In this document: piece by piece, positions 12,534 through 25,891 of the stretch
Layout: the number at the start of each line of letters is the position of its first letter
How positions within the stretch are numbered: the stretch's first letter is position 1
From: Lantana camara
Taxonomy: Eukaryota > Streptophyta > Magnoliopsida > Lamiales > Verbenaceae
Direction of reading: 5' to 3'
DNA: 64,000 bases
NCBI GenBank assembly: GCA_037501455.1
Contig: CM074865.1
Span: forward strand, 34,578,501-34,642,500
Notes under the pieces: generated by a model
Told to the model about the DNA's origin: nothing
Database searches by the model: none
The model's input: only the letters and a program-made list of their open reading frames with translations
Translations under genes and position numbers: made by a program

Positions 12534-13465
12534 AGAACTAGCATCCTGCTTGTTTTGATCATTATCGAGGTTGGTGTGGACTATTTCTCTAGAGGGCTGC
12601 TTTCCTGGAGTCTTGAAAGATTGGAAGGAGCTTGGGGACTTTCTGCTTGAAGAGCGTTTGTGGGCGGCTCAAACGTGTCAAGAAAGCGCCGATCTAAGTG
12701 AGTGTCTTAGAACCCTACGAATTGCAAGATTCGGTCTTCTTTTGGGGAAAATTTTTAATTTCCGCTGCGTTACTGTTTCTTTTTTCCCCATAGTCACTAG
12801 GACTGACCCTCATTATTGTTTCTATTTTTCCCCGTTTTCTTTTGAGTTACAGGTACAGTTTCGAGGATCGACCTAACTTACAAGTGTGTTTGTTGTGTCG
12901 TAGCTCGAGTCTGCATTTCATTAGTACTTTTGATTTACACTCTTGTACCATTGATACATTTGTCGGATATATTCCTTAGAGGATTATTTGGTACTGATTC
13001 TTTTGGCCCGTTGCGGGCACGTACATGTTTATGATTTGTTTAAGTGAAGATGATGTATGTTAGATGAATTATTTGGTTAATCGCTTCCGCACTTGAATGT
13101 ATGTTTGTTGCCCGCTATGCTGTATGGTCTAGACCGCCTAATTTAGGTGAGATTTTATTTGTCAACCCTTCGTTATTGTTTGGCGCATGCACGAACTTCC
13201 ATTTCGTTAAACGTATCGGACTCTAGAGCGGGGGATGTCATTCCCACCGCCTGGGTTGTTACACAGACATCTCGTGTCGCAGCCGCCCACTTAGATATTA
13301 TATTCTTGCTTGATAAGTTGGTCAAAAGGAGACTTTTGGTCAAAGTAAGAGTCTTTCCCTCCAATAAGATATCCCTTAGTTAAAACGAACCCATTGCAGA
13401 TTGATAGACAATCTCCTTCTCCCAATTACTACACACATAAACCCTAGAGCCTAAACACTAAACAT

Positions 13466-15420
13466 AGAACTAGCATCTTCCCTGTTTAGATCGTGATCGA
13501 GGTTGGTGTGGACTATTTCTCTAGGGAGCTGCTTTCTTGGAGTCTTGAAAGATTCGAAGGAGCTTGGGGACTAGCCGCTTGAAGAGCGTTTGTGGGCGGC
13601 TCAAACGTGTCAAGAAAGTGTCGATCTAAGTGAGTTTCTTAGAACCTTACGAATTGAAAGATTCGATCTCCTTTTGGGAAAATTTTTAAATTCCGTTATG
13701 TTACTGTTTCTTTTTTCCCCATAGTCACTGGGACTGACCCTCGTTGTTTTTAATTTTCCCCTTTTTTTTTGAGTTGCAGGTACAGTCTCGAGGTTCGAGC
13801 TAACCTAAAAGTGTGTCAGTGGTATCGTAGCTCGAATATGCATTTCAATGGTACTTTTGATTTACACTATTGTACCTTTGATACACTTGTCGGATATATT
13901 CCCTAGAGGATTATTTGGTATTTATTCTATTGGCCTGTGGCGGGCATGTATATGTTTATGAATTGTATAAATGATGATCATGTATGTTACATGAATTATT
14001 TGGTTAATCGCTTCCGCACTTGTATATATGTTTGTTGCACGCTCTTCTTTAGAGTCTAGACCGCCTAACTTAGGTGAGATTTTATTTGTCACCCCTTCGC
14101 TATTGTTTGGCACATATACAAAATTTTATATCGTTACACGTGTCGGACTCTAGTGCGAGGGAAGTAGTGCCCACCGCTTGGGATGCGACACTGACGTCTC
14201 GCATCGCGGCCGTCCGGTTGGAAATTACATTTCTTGCTTGACAAGTTGGTCAAAAGGAGACTTTTGGTCAAAGTAATAGTCCTTCTCTCCAAGGAAGAAC
14301 TCCCTTAGCTAAAAGGTTTAGGAAACCTTGTCCAACAAGAATAAAGGGTTCGAACCCGTTTGCCTCGAACCCATAAGGGATTGATAGACAATCTCCTTCT
14401 CCCAATTACTATACACATAAGCCCTAGAGCCTAAACACTAAACATAGAACTAGCATCCTCCCTGTTTAGATCATGATCGAGGTTGGTGTGGACTATCTCT
14501 CTATGGAGCTGCTTTCCTGGAGTCTTGAAAGATTCGAAGGAGCTTGGGGACTAGCCGCTTGAAGAGCGTTGGTGGGCAGCTCAAACGTGTTAAGAAAGTG
14601 TCGATCTAAGTGAGTTTTTTAGAACCGTACAAATTGCAAGATTCGATCTCCTTTTGGGAAAATTTTTAAATTCCGTTGCGTTACTGTTTCTTTTTTCCCA
14701 TAGTCACTAGGACTGACCCTCGTTGTTTTTAATTTTCCCCTTTTTTTTTGAGTTGCAGGTACAGTCTCGAGGTTCGAGCTAACCTACAAGTGTCTCAGTT
14801 GTATCGTAGCTCGAATCTGCATTTCATTGGTACTTTTTATTTACACTCTTGTACTTTTGATACACTTGTCGGATATATTCCCTAGAGGATTATTTGGTAT
14901 TTATTCGATTGGCCTGTGGCGGGCAAGTATATGTTTATGATTTGTATAAGTGATGATGATGTATGTTACATGAATTATTTGGTTAATCGCTTCCGCACTT
15001 CTATATATGTTTGTTGCACGCTCTTATTTAGGGTCTAGACCGCCTAACTTAGGTGAGATTTTATGTCACCCCTTCGCTATTATTTGGCACATATACGAAA
15101 TTCTATATCGTTACACGTGTCAGACTCTAGTGCGAGGGAAGTGGTGCCCACCGCTTGGGGTGCGACACTGACCTCTCGCGTCGCGGCCGTCCGCTTGGAA
15201 ATTACATTTCTTGCTTGACAAGTTGGTCAAAGGAGACTTTTGGTCAAAGTAATAGTCTTTCTCTCCAAGCAAGAACTCCCTTAGCTAAAAGGTTTAGGAA
15301 ACCTTGTCCAACTAGAATAAAGGTTCGAACCCGTTTGCCTCGAACCGATAAGGGATTGATAGACAATCTCCTTCTCCCAATTACTATACACATAAGCCCT
15401 AGAGCCTAAACACTAAACAT
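13466..15420 (+). repeat. Two consecutive A monomers (break in A-B register)
   Basis: Units at 13466 and 14446 both have A diagnostics (TTTAGATC.TGATCGAGG and GGGGACTAGCCGC), without a B between them. The second carries rare variants shared with the unit at 7760: GGCGGGCAAGTATATG, GATTTTATGTCACCC and CCAACTAGAATAAAGG. The matching blocks are about 6,682 bp, or seven monomers, apart. Confidence 0.8.
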
Positions 15421-16362
15421 AGAACTAGCATCCTCCCTGTTTTGATCATTATCGAGGTTGGTGTTGACTATTTCTCTAGGGGGTTGCTTTCCTGGAGTCT
15501 TGAAAGATTCGAAGGAGTTGGGGACTTTCCGCTTGAAGAGCGTTTGTGGGCGGCTCAAAAGTGTCAAGAAAGCGTCGATCTAAGTGAGTTTCTTAGAACC
15601 CTACGAATTGCAAGATTCGATCTTCTTTTGGGGAAAATTTTCAAATTCCGCTGTGTTACTGTTTCTTTTTTCCCCATAGTCACTAAGACTGACCCTCATT
15701 ATTGTTTCCCTTTTTCCCCGTTTTCTTTTGAGTTACAGGTACAGTTTCGAGGATCGACCTAACATACAAGTGTGTTTGTTGTGTCGTGTTTGTGTCGTAG
15801 CTCGACTCTGCATTTCATTAGTACTTTTGATTTAAACTCTTGTACCATTGATACACTTGTCGAATATATTCCTTAGAGGATTATTTGGTACTTATTCTTT
15901 TGGCCCGTGGCGGGCATGTACATGTTTATGATTTGTATAAGTGAAGATGATGTATGTTAGATGAATTATTTGGTTAATCGCTTCCGCACTTCAATGTATG
16001 TTTGTTGCCCGCGATGCTGTATGGTCTAGACCGCCTAATTTAGGTGAGATTTTATTTGTCAACCCTTCGCTATTGTTTGGCGCATGTGCGAACATCTATT
16101 TCGTTAAACGTCTCGGACTCCTGAGCGGGCGATGTCATTCCCACCGCCTGGGGTGTTACACAGACATCTCGTGTCGCGGGCGCCCACTTAGATATTATAT
16201 TCTTGCTTGATAATTTGGTCAAAATGAGACTTTTGGTCAAAGTAAGAGTCTTTCCCTCTAATAAGATATCCCTTAGTTAGAACGAACCCATTGCGGATTG
16301 ATAGACAATCTCCTTCTCCCAATTACTACACACCTAAACCCTAGAGCCTAAACATTAAACAT

Positions 16363-19300
16363 AGAACTAGCGTCCTCCCTGTTTACATCGTGATCGAGGT
16401 TGGTGTGGAGTATTTCTCTAGGGAGCTGCTTTCCTGGAGTCTTGAAAAATTCGAAGGAGCTTGGGGACTAGCCGCTTGAAGAGCGTTTGTGGGCGGCTCA
16501 AACGTGTCAAGAAAGTGTCGATCTAAGTGAGTTTCTTAAAACCTTACCAATCACAAGATTCGATCTCCTTTTGGGAAAATTTTTAAATTCCGTTGCGTTA
16601 CTGTTTCTTTTTTCCCCATAGTCAATAGGACTGACCCTCGTTGTTTTTAATTTTTCCCCTTTTTTTTTGAGTTGCAGGTACAGTCTCGAGGTTCGATCTA
16701 ACCTACAAGTGTGTCAGTTGTGTCGTAGCTCGAATCTGCATTTCATTGGTACTTTTGATTTACACTCTTGTACCTTTGATACACTTGTCGGATATATTCC
16801 CTAGAGGATTATTTGGTATTTATTCTATTGGCCTGTGGCGGGCATGTATATGTTTATGATTTGTATAAGTGATGATGATGTATGTTACATGAATTTTTTG
16901 GTTAATCGCTTCCGTACTTGTATATATGTTTGTTGCACGCTCTTCTTTAGGGTCTACACCCGCCTAACTTAGGTGAGATTTTATTTGTCACCCCTTCGCT
17001 ATTGTTTGGCACATATACGAAATTCTATATCGTTACACATGTCGGACTCTAGTGCGAGGGAAGTGGTGCCCACCGCTTGGGGTGCGACACTGACGTCTCG
17101 CGTCGCGGCCGTCCGCTTGGAAATTACATTTCTTGCTTGACAAGTTGGTTAAAAGGAGACTTTTGGTCAAAGTAATAGTCTTTCTCTCCAAGCAAGAACT
17201 CCCTTAGCTAAAAGGTTTAGGAAACCTTATCCAACATGAATAAAGGGTTCGAACCCGTTTACCTCGAACCCATAAGGGATTGATAGACAATCTCCTTCTT
17301 CCAATTACTATACACATAGGCCCTAGAGCCAAAACAATAAACATAGAACTAGCATCCTGCTTGTTTTGATCATTATCGAGGTTGGTATGGACTATTTCTC
17401 TAGAGGGCTGCTTTCCTGGAGTCTTGAAAGATTCGAAGGAGCTTGGGGACTTTCCTCTTGAAGAGCGTTTGTGGGCGGCTCAAACGTGTCAAGAAAGCGC
17501 CGATCGAAGTGAGTTTCTTAGAACCCTACGAATTGCAAGATTCGATCTTCTTTTGGGGAAAATTTTTAAATTCCGCTGCGTTACTGTTTCTTTTTTCCCC
17601 ATAGTCACTAGGACTGACCCTCATTATTGTTTCTCTTTTTCCCCGTTTTCTTTTGAGTTACAGGTACAGTTTCGAGGATCGACCTAACTTACAAGTGTGT
17701 TTGTTGTGTCGTGCTTGTGTCGTAACTCGAGTCTACATTTCATTAGTACTTTTGATTTACTCTCTTGTACCATTGATACACTTGTCGGAAATATTCCTTA
17801 GAAGATTATTTGGTACTTATTCTATTGGCCCGTGGCGGGCATGTACATGTTTATGATTTGTATAAGTGAAGATGATGTATGTTAGAAGAATTATTTGGTT
17901 AATCGCTTCAGCACATGAATGTATTTTTGTTGCCCGCTATGCTGTATGGTCTAGACCGCCTAATTTAGGTGAGATTTTATTTGTCAACCCTTCGTTATTG
18001 TTTGGCGCATGTGCGAACTTCCATTTCGTTAAACGTATCGGACTATAGAGCGGGGGATGTCATTCCCACCGCCTGGGGTGTTACACAGACATCTCGTATC
18101 GCGCCCGCCCACTTAGATATTATATTCTTGCTTGATAAGTTGGTCAAAAGGAGACTTTTGGTCAAAGTAAGAGTCTTTCCCTCCAATAAGATATCCCTTA
18201 GTTAAAACGAACCCATTGTGGATTGATAGACAATCTCCTTCTCCCAATTACTACACACATAAACCCTAGAGCCTAAACACTAAACATAGAAATAGCATCC
18301 TCCCTGTTTAGATCGTGATCGAGGTTGGTGTGGACTATTTCTCTAGGGAGCTGCTTTCCTGGAGTCTTGAAAGATTCGAAGGAGCTTGGGGACTAGCCGC
18401 TTGAAGAGCGTTTGTGGGCGGCTCAAGCGTGTCAAGAAAGTGTCGATCTAAGTGAGTTTCTTAAAACCTTACCAATCGCAAGATTCGATCTCCTTTTGGG
18501 AAAATTTTTAAATTCCGTTGCGTTACTGTTTCTTTTTTCCCCATAGTCAATAGGACTGACCCTCGTTGTTTTTAATTTTTCCCCTTTTTTTTTGAGTTGC
18601 AGGTACAGTCTCGAGGTTCGATCTAACCTACAAGTGTGTCAGTTGTGTCGTAGCTCGAATCTGCATTTCATTGGTACTTTTGATTTACACTCTTGTACCT
18701 TTGATACACTTGTCGGATATATTCCCTAGAGGATTATTTGGTATTTATTCTATTGGCCTGTGGCGGGCATGTATATGTTTATGATTTGTATAAGTGATGA
18801 TGATGTATGTTAAATGAATTTTTTGGTTAATCGCTTCCGTACCTGTATATATGTTTGTTGCACGCTCTTCTTTAGGGTCTACACCCGCCTAACTTAGGTG
18901 AGATTTTATTTGTCACCCCTTCGCTATTGTTTGGCACATATACGAAATTCTATATCGTTACACATATCGGACTCTAGTGCGAGGGAAGTGGTGCCCACCG
19001 CTTGGGGTGCGACACTGACGTCTCGCGTCGCGGCCGTCCGCTTGGAAATTACATTTCTTGCTTGACAAGTTGGTTAAAAGGAGACTTTTGGTCAAAGTAA
19101 TAGTCTTTCTCTCCAAGCAAGAACTCCCTTAGCTAAAAGGTTTAGGAAACCTTATCCAACATGAATAAAGGGTTCGAACCCGTTTACCTCGAACCCATAA
19201 GGGATTGATAGACAATCTCCTTCTTCCAATTACTATACACATAGGCCCTAGAGCCAAAACAATAAACATAGAACTAGCATCCTGCTTGTTTTGATCATTA

Positions 19301-20212
19301 TCGAGGTTGGTGTGGACTATTTCTCTAGAGGGCTGCTTTCCTGGAGTCTTGAAAGATTCGAAGGAGCTTGGGGACTTTCCTCTTGAAGAGCGTTTGTGGG
19401 CGGCTCAAACGTGTCAAGAAAGCGCCGATCGAAGTGAGTTTCTTAGAACCCGACGAATTGCAAGATTCGATCTTCTTTTGGGGAAAATTTTTAAATTCCG
19501 CTGCGTTACTGTTTCTTTTTTCCCCATAGTCACTAGGACTGACCCTCATTATTGTTTCTCTTTTTCCCCGTTTTCTTTTGAGTTACAGGTACAGTTTCGA
19601 GGATCGACCTAACTTACAAGTGTGTTTGTTGTGTCGTGCTTGTGTCGTAACTCGAGTCTGCATTTCATTAGTACTTTTGATTTACTCTCTTGTACCATTG
19701 ATACACTTGTCGGAAATATTCCTTAGAAGATTATTTGGTACTTATTCTATTGGCCCGTGGCGGGTATGTACATGTTTATGATTTGTATAAGTGAAGATGA
19801 TGTATGTTAGATGAATTATTTGGTTAATCGCTTCAGCACATGAATGTATTTTTGTTGCCCGCTATGCTGTATGGTCTAGACCGCCTAATTTAGGTGAGAT
19901 TTTATTTGTCAACCCTTCGTTATTGTTTGGCGCATGTGCGAACTTCCATTTCGTTAAACGTATCGGACTATAGAGCGGGGGATGTCATTCCCACCGCCTG
20001 GGGTGTTACACAGACATCTCGTATCGCGCCCGCCCACTTAGATATTATATTCTTGCTTGATAAGTTGGTCAAAAGGAGACTTTTGGTCAAAGTAAGAGTC
20101 TTTACCTCCAGTAAGATATCCCTTAGTTAAAACGAACCCATTGCGGATTGATAGACAATCTCCTTCTCCCAATTACTACACACATAAACCCTAGAGCCTA
20201 AACACTAAACAT
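16363..20212 (+). repeat. Recent tandem duplication of one 1,925-bp A-B unit
   Basis: 16363-18287 and 18288-20212 are each exactly 1,925 bp and share many private variants absent elsewhere: GTCTACACCCGCC, TTATCCAACATGAATAAAG, GAGCCAAAACAATAAAC, GCGCCGATCGAAGTG, TTCAGCACATGAATG and TCGCGCCCGCCC. Only a handful of differences were noticed between them. This is the youngest visible expansion in the array. Confidence 0.9.
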
Positions 20213-23200
20213 AGAAATAGCATCCTCCCTGTTTAGATCGTGATCGAGGTTGGTGTGGACTATTTCTCTAGGGAGCTGCTTTCTTGGAGTCTTGAAAGAT
20301 TCGAAGGAGCTTGGGGACTAGCCGCTTGAAGAGCGTTTGTGGGCGGCTCAAGCGTGTCAAGAAAGTGTCGATCCAAGTGAGTTTCTTAGAACCTTACGAA
20401 TTGCAAGAATCGATCTCCTTTTGGGAAAATTTTTAAATTCCGTTGTGTTACTGTTTCTTTTTTCCCCATAGTCACTGGGACTGACCCTCGTTGTTTTTAA
20501 TTTTCCCCTTTTTTTTTGAGTTGCAGGTACAGTCTCGAGGTTCGAGCTAACCAACAAGTGTGTCAGTTGTATCGTAGCTCGAATCTGCATTTCATTGGTA
20601 CTTTTGATTTACACTCTTGTACCTTTGATATACTTGTCGGATATATTCCCTGGAGGATTATTTGGTATTTATTCTATTGGCCTGTGGCGGGCATGTATAT
20701 GTTTATGAATTGTATAAGTGATGATCATGTATGTTACATGAATTATTTGGTTAATCGCTTCCGCACATGTATATGTGTTTGTTGCACGCTCTTCTTTAGG
20801 GTATAGACCGCCTAACTTAGGTGAGATTTTATTTGTCACCCCTTCGGTATTTTTTGGCACATATACGAAATTCTATATCGTTACACGTGTCGGACTCTAG
20901 TACGAGGGAAGTAGTGCCCACCGCTTGGGGTGCGACACTGACGTCTCGTATCGCGGCCGTCCGCTTGGAAATTACATTTCTTGCTTGACAAGTTGGTCAA
21001 AATGAGACTTTTGGTCAAAGTAATAGTCCTTCTCTCCAAGGAAGAACTCCCTTAGCTAAAAGGTTTAGGAAACGTTGTCCAACAAGAATAAAGGGTTCGA
21101 ACCCGTTTGCCTCGAACCCATAAGGGATTGATAGACAATCTCCTTCTCCCAATTACTATACACATAAGCCCTAGAGCCTAAACACTAAACATAGAACTAG
21201 TATCCTCCCTGTTATGATCATTATCGAGGTTGGTGTGGACTATTTCTCTAGAGGTATGCTTTCCTGGAGTCTTGAAAGATTCGAAGGAGCTTGGGGACTT
21301 TCCGCTTGAAGAGCGTTTGTGGGCGGCTCAAACGTGTCAAGAAAGCGTCGATCTAAGTGAGTTTCTTAGAACCCTACGAATTGCAAGATTCGATCTTCTT
21401 TTGGGGAAAATTTTTAAATTCCGTTGCGTTACTGTTTCTTTTTTCCCCATAGTCATTAGGACTGACCCTCATTATTATTTCTCTTTTTCCCCGTTTTCTT
21501 TTGAGTTACAGGTACAGTTTCGAGGATCGACCTAACATACAAGTGTGTTTGCTGTGTCGTAGCTCGAGTCTGCATTTCATTAGTACTTTTGATTTACACT
21601 CTTGTACCATTTATACATTTGTCAGATATATTCGTTAGAGGATTATTTGGTACTTATTCTTGAGGCCCGTAGCGGGCATGTACATGTTTATGATTTGTAT
21701 AGGTGAAGATGATGTATGTTAGATGAATTATTTGGTTAATCGCTTCCGCACTTGAATGTATGTTTGTTGCCCGCTATGCTGTATGGTCTAGACCGCCTAA
21801 TTTAGGTGAGATTTTATTTGTCAACACTTCGCTATTGTTTGGCGCATGTGCGAACTTCCATTTCGTTAAACGTATCGGACTCTAGAGCGGGGGATGTCAT
21901 TCCCACCGCCTGGGGTGTTACACAGACATCTCGTGTCGTGGCCGCCCACTTAGATATTATATTCTTGCTTGATAAGTTGGTCAAAAGGAGACTTTTTGTC
22001 AAAGTAAGAGTCTTTCCCTCCAATAAGATATCCCTTAGTTAAAACGAACCCATAGTGGATTGATAGACAATCTCCTTCTCCCAATTACTACACACATAAA
22101 CCCTAGAGCCTAAACACTAACCATAGAACTAGCATCCTCCCTGTTTAGATCGTGATCGAGGTTGGAGTGGACTATTTCTCTAGGGAGCTGGTTTCCTGGA
22201 GTCTTGAAAGATTCGAAGGAGCTTGGGGACTAGCCGCTTAAAGAGCATTTGTGGGCGGCTCAAATGTGTCAAGAAAGTGTCGATCTAAGTGAGTTTCTTA
22301 GAACCTTACGAATTGCAAGATTCGATCTCCTTTTGGGAAAATTTTTAAATTCGGTTGCGTTACTGTTTCTTTTTTCCCCGCAGTCTCTAGGACTGAACCT
22401 CGTTGTTTTCAATTTTTCCCTTTTTTTTTTTTGAGTTGCAGGTACAGTCTCTAAGTTCGAGCTAACCTACAAGTGTGTCAGTTGTATCGTAGCTCGAATC
22501 GGCATTTCATTGGTACTTTTGATTTACACTCTTGTACCTTTGATACACTTGTCGGATATATTCCCTGGAGGATTATTTGGTAATTATTCTATTGGCCTGT
22601 GGCGGGCATGTATATGTTTATGATTTGTATAAGTGATGATCATGTATGTTACATGAATTATTTGGTTAATCGCTTCCGCACTTGTATATATGTTTGTTGC
22701 ACGCTCTTCTTTAGTGTCTAGACCGCCTAACTTAGGTGAGATATTATTTGTCACCCCTTCGCTATTGTTTGGCACATATACGAAATTCTATATCTTTACA
22801 CGTGTCGGACTCTAGGGCGAGGGAAGTGGTGCCCACCGCTTGGGGTGCGACACTGACGTCTCGCGTCGCGGCCGTCCGCTTGGAAATTACATTTCTTGCT
22901 TGACAAGTTGGTCAAAAGGAGACTTTTGGTCAAAGTAATAGTCCTTCTCTCCAAGGAAGAACTCCCTTAGCTAAAAGGTTTAGGAAACCTTGTACAACAA
23001 GAATAAAGGGTTCGAACCCGTTTGCCTCGAACCCATAAGGGTTTGATAGACAATCTCCTTCTCCCAATTACTATACACATAAGCCCTAGAGCCTAAACAC
23101 TAAACATAGAACTAGCATCCTCCCTGTTATGATCATTATCGAGGTTGGTGTGGACTATTTCTCTAGAGGTCTACTTTTCTGGAGTCTTGAAAGATTCGAA

Positions 23201-24039
23201 GGAGCTTGGGGACTTTCCGCTTGAAGAGCGTTTGTGGGCGGCTCAAACGTGTCAAGGAATCGTCGATCTAAGTGAGTTTCTTAGAACCCTACGAATTGCA
23301 AGATTCGATCTTCACTTGGGGAAAATTTTTATATTCCGCTGCGTTACTGTTTCTTTTTTCCCCATAGTCACTAGGACTGACCCTCATTATTGTTTCTCTT
23401 TTTCCCCGTTTTCGTTTGAGTTACAGGTACAGTTTCGAGGATCGACCTAACATACAAGTGTGTTTGCTGTGTCGTCGCTCAAGTCTGCATTTCATTAGTA
23501 CTTTTAATTTACACTCTTGTACCATTGATACACTTGTCGGAAATATTCCTTAGAGGATTATTTGGTACTTATTCTTTTGGCCCGTGGCAGGCATGTACAT
23601 GTTTATGATTTGAATAGGTGAAGATGATGTATGTTAGATGAATTATTTGGTTAATCGCTTCCGCACTTGAATGTCTGTTTGTTGCCCGCTTTGCTGTATA
23701 GTCTAGACCGCCTAATTTAGGTGAGATTTTATTTGTCAACCCTTCGCTGTTGTTTGGCGCATGTGCGAACTTCCATTTCGTTAAACGTATCGGACTCTAG
23801 AGCGGGGGATGTCATTCCCACCGCCTGGGGTGTTACACAGACATCTCGTGTCTCGGCCGCCCACTTAGATATTATATTCTTGCTTGATAAGTTGGTCAAA
23901 AGGAGACTTTTGGTCAAAGTAAGAGTCTTTCCCTCCAATAAGATATCCCTTAGTTAAAACGAACCCATTGCGGATTGATAGACAATCTCCTTCTCCCAAT
24001 TACTACACACATAAACCCTAGAGCCTAAACACTAAACAT

Positions 24040-24919
24040 AGAACTAGCATCCTCCCTGTTTAGATCGTGATCGAGGTTGGTGTGGACTATTTCTCTAGGG
24101 AGCTGCTTTCCTGGAGTCTTGAAAGATTCGAAGGAGTTTGGGGACTAGCCTCTTGAAGATCGTTTGTGGGCGGCTCAAACGTGTCAAGAAAGTGTCGATC
24201 TAAGTGAGTTTCTTAGAACCTTACGAATTGCATGATTCGATCTCCTTTTGGGAAAATTTTTTAATTCCGTTGCGTTACTGTTTCTTTTTTCCCAGCAGTC
24301 ACTAGGATTGAACCTCGTTGTTTTTAATTTTCCCCTTTTTTTTTGAGTTGCAGGTACAGTCTCGAGGTTTGAGCTAACCTACAAGTGTGTCAGTTGTATC
24401 GTAGCTCGAAGCTGCATTTCATTGGTACTTTTGATTTACACTCTTGTACCTTTGATGTATGTTACATGAATTATTTGGTTAATCGCTTCCGCACTTGTAT
24501 ATATGTTTATTGTACGCTCTACTTTAGGGTCTAAACCGCCTAACTTAGGTGAGATTTTGTTTGTCACCCCTTCGCTATTGTTTGGCGCATGTGCGAACTT
24601 CTATTTCGTTACACGTGTCGAACTCTAGTGCGAGGGAAGTTGTGCCCAGCGCTTGCGGTGCGACACAGACGTCTCGCGTCGCGGCCGTCCGATTAGATAT
24701 TATATTTTTGCTTGACAAGTTGGTTAAAAGGAGACTTTAGGTCAAAGTAATATTCTTTCTATCCAAGCAAGAACTCGCTTAGCAAAAAGGTTTAGGAAAC
24801 CTTGTCCAACAAGAATAAAGGGTTCGAACCCGTTAGCCTCGAACCCATAAGAGATTGATAGACATTCTCCATCTCTCAATTACTATACACATAAAACCTA
24901 GAGATTAAACACCAAACAT
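24040..24919 (+). repeat. A monomer with a deletion of about 100 bp
   Basis: This unit is 880 bp. Near 24453 TACCTTTGAT joins directly to GTATGTTACATG. Other units have about 100 bp there (ACACTTGTCGGATATATTCC through TAAGTGATGAT). A short GAT repeat at the edges suggests microhomology. Confidence 0.75.
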
Positions 24920-25891
24920 AGAACTAGTATCCTCCCTGTTTTAATCATTATTGAGGTTGGTGTGGACTATTTCTCTAGAGGGCTACTTTCCTGTAGTCTT
25001 GAAATATTCGAAAGAGCTTGGGGACTTTCCGCTTGAAGAGCGTTTGTGGGCGGCTCAAACGTGTCAAGAAATCGTCGATCTAACTGAGTTTCTTAGAACC
25101 CTACGAATTGCAAAATTCGATCTTCTTTTGGGGAAAATATTTAAATTCTGCTGCGCTACAATTTCTTTTTTCCCCACAGTCACTAGGACTGACCCTCATT
25201 ATTGTTTCTCTTTTTCCCTTTTTTCTTTTGAGTTGCAGGTTCAATTTCGAGGATCGAGCTAGTCTACATGTGTGTTTGTTGTTTCGTACTTGTGTCGTAG
25301 CTCGAGTCTGTATTTCATTAGTACTTGTGATTTATACTCTTGTACTATTGATACACTTATTCCTTAGAGGATTATTTGGTGCTTATTCTTTTGGCCCGTG
25401 GCGGGCATGTACATGTTTATGATTTGTATAAGTGAACATGAATTATTTGGTTAATGGCTTTCGTAATTGTATGTATGTTTGTTGCGCGTTTTGCTTTATG
25501 GTCTAAACCGCCTAACTTAGGTGAGATTTTGTTTATCAACCCTTCGCTATTGTTTGGCGCATGTGCGAACTTCCATTTCGTTACACGTATCGGACTCTAG
25601 TGCGGGGGATGTCGTGCCCACCGCTTGGGGTGTAACACTGACGTCTCGCGTCACGGCCGCCCGCTTAGATATTATATTTTTTCTTGACAAGTTGGTCAAA
25701 AGGAGACTTTTGGTCAAAGTAAGAGTCTTTCTCTCCAAGTAAGAAATCCCTTAGTTAAAAGGTTTCAGAAACCTTGCCCAACAACCATAAGGGGTTCGAA
25801 CCCGTTAGCCTCGAACCCATCAGGGATTGATAGACAATCTCCTTCCCCCAATTACTACACGCATAAACCCTAAAGCCTAAACACTAAACAT

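Larger units (their letters stand above)
3881..25891 (+). repeat. Dimeric higher-order repeat zone (A-B monomers, about 1.92 kb)
   Basis: Two monomer classes alternate. A has TTTAGATCGTGATCGAGG, GGGGACTAGCCGC and mostly about 980-bp spacing. B has TTTTGATCATTATCGAGG, GGGGACTTTCCGC and about 942-bp spacing. The order from 3881 is A B A B A B A B A B A A B A B A B A B A B A B. Alternation breaks once, with two A units at 13466 and 14446. This is higher-order organisation of the kind known from centromeric and other homogenised satellites. Confidence 0.88.

Noticed and set aside
4341..22775. A family of 63-codon minus-strand frames repeated through the array (ending in RPIE or similar), which could look like a multigene peptide family.
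   Set aside because: They recur only because the satellite recurs, start inside LTR-derived sequence, change length and frame between copies and have no signal peptide or conserved cysteines.
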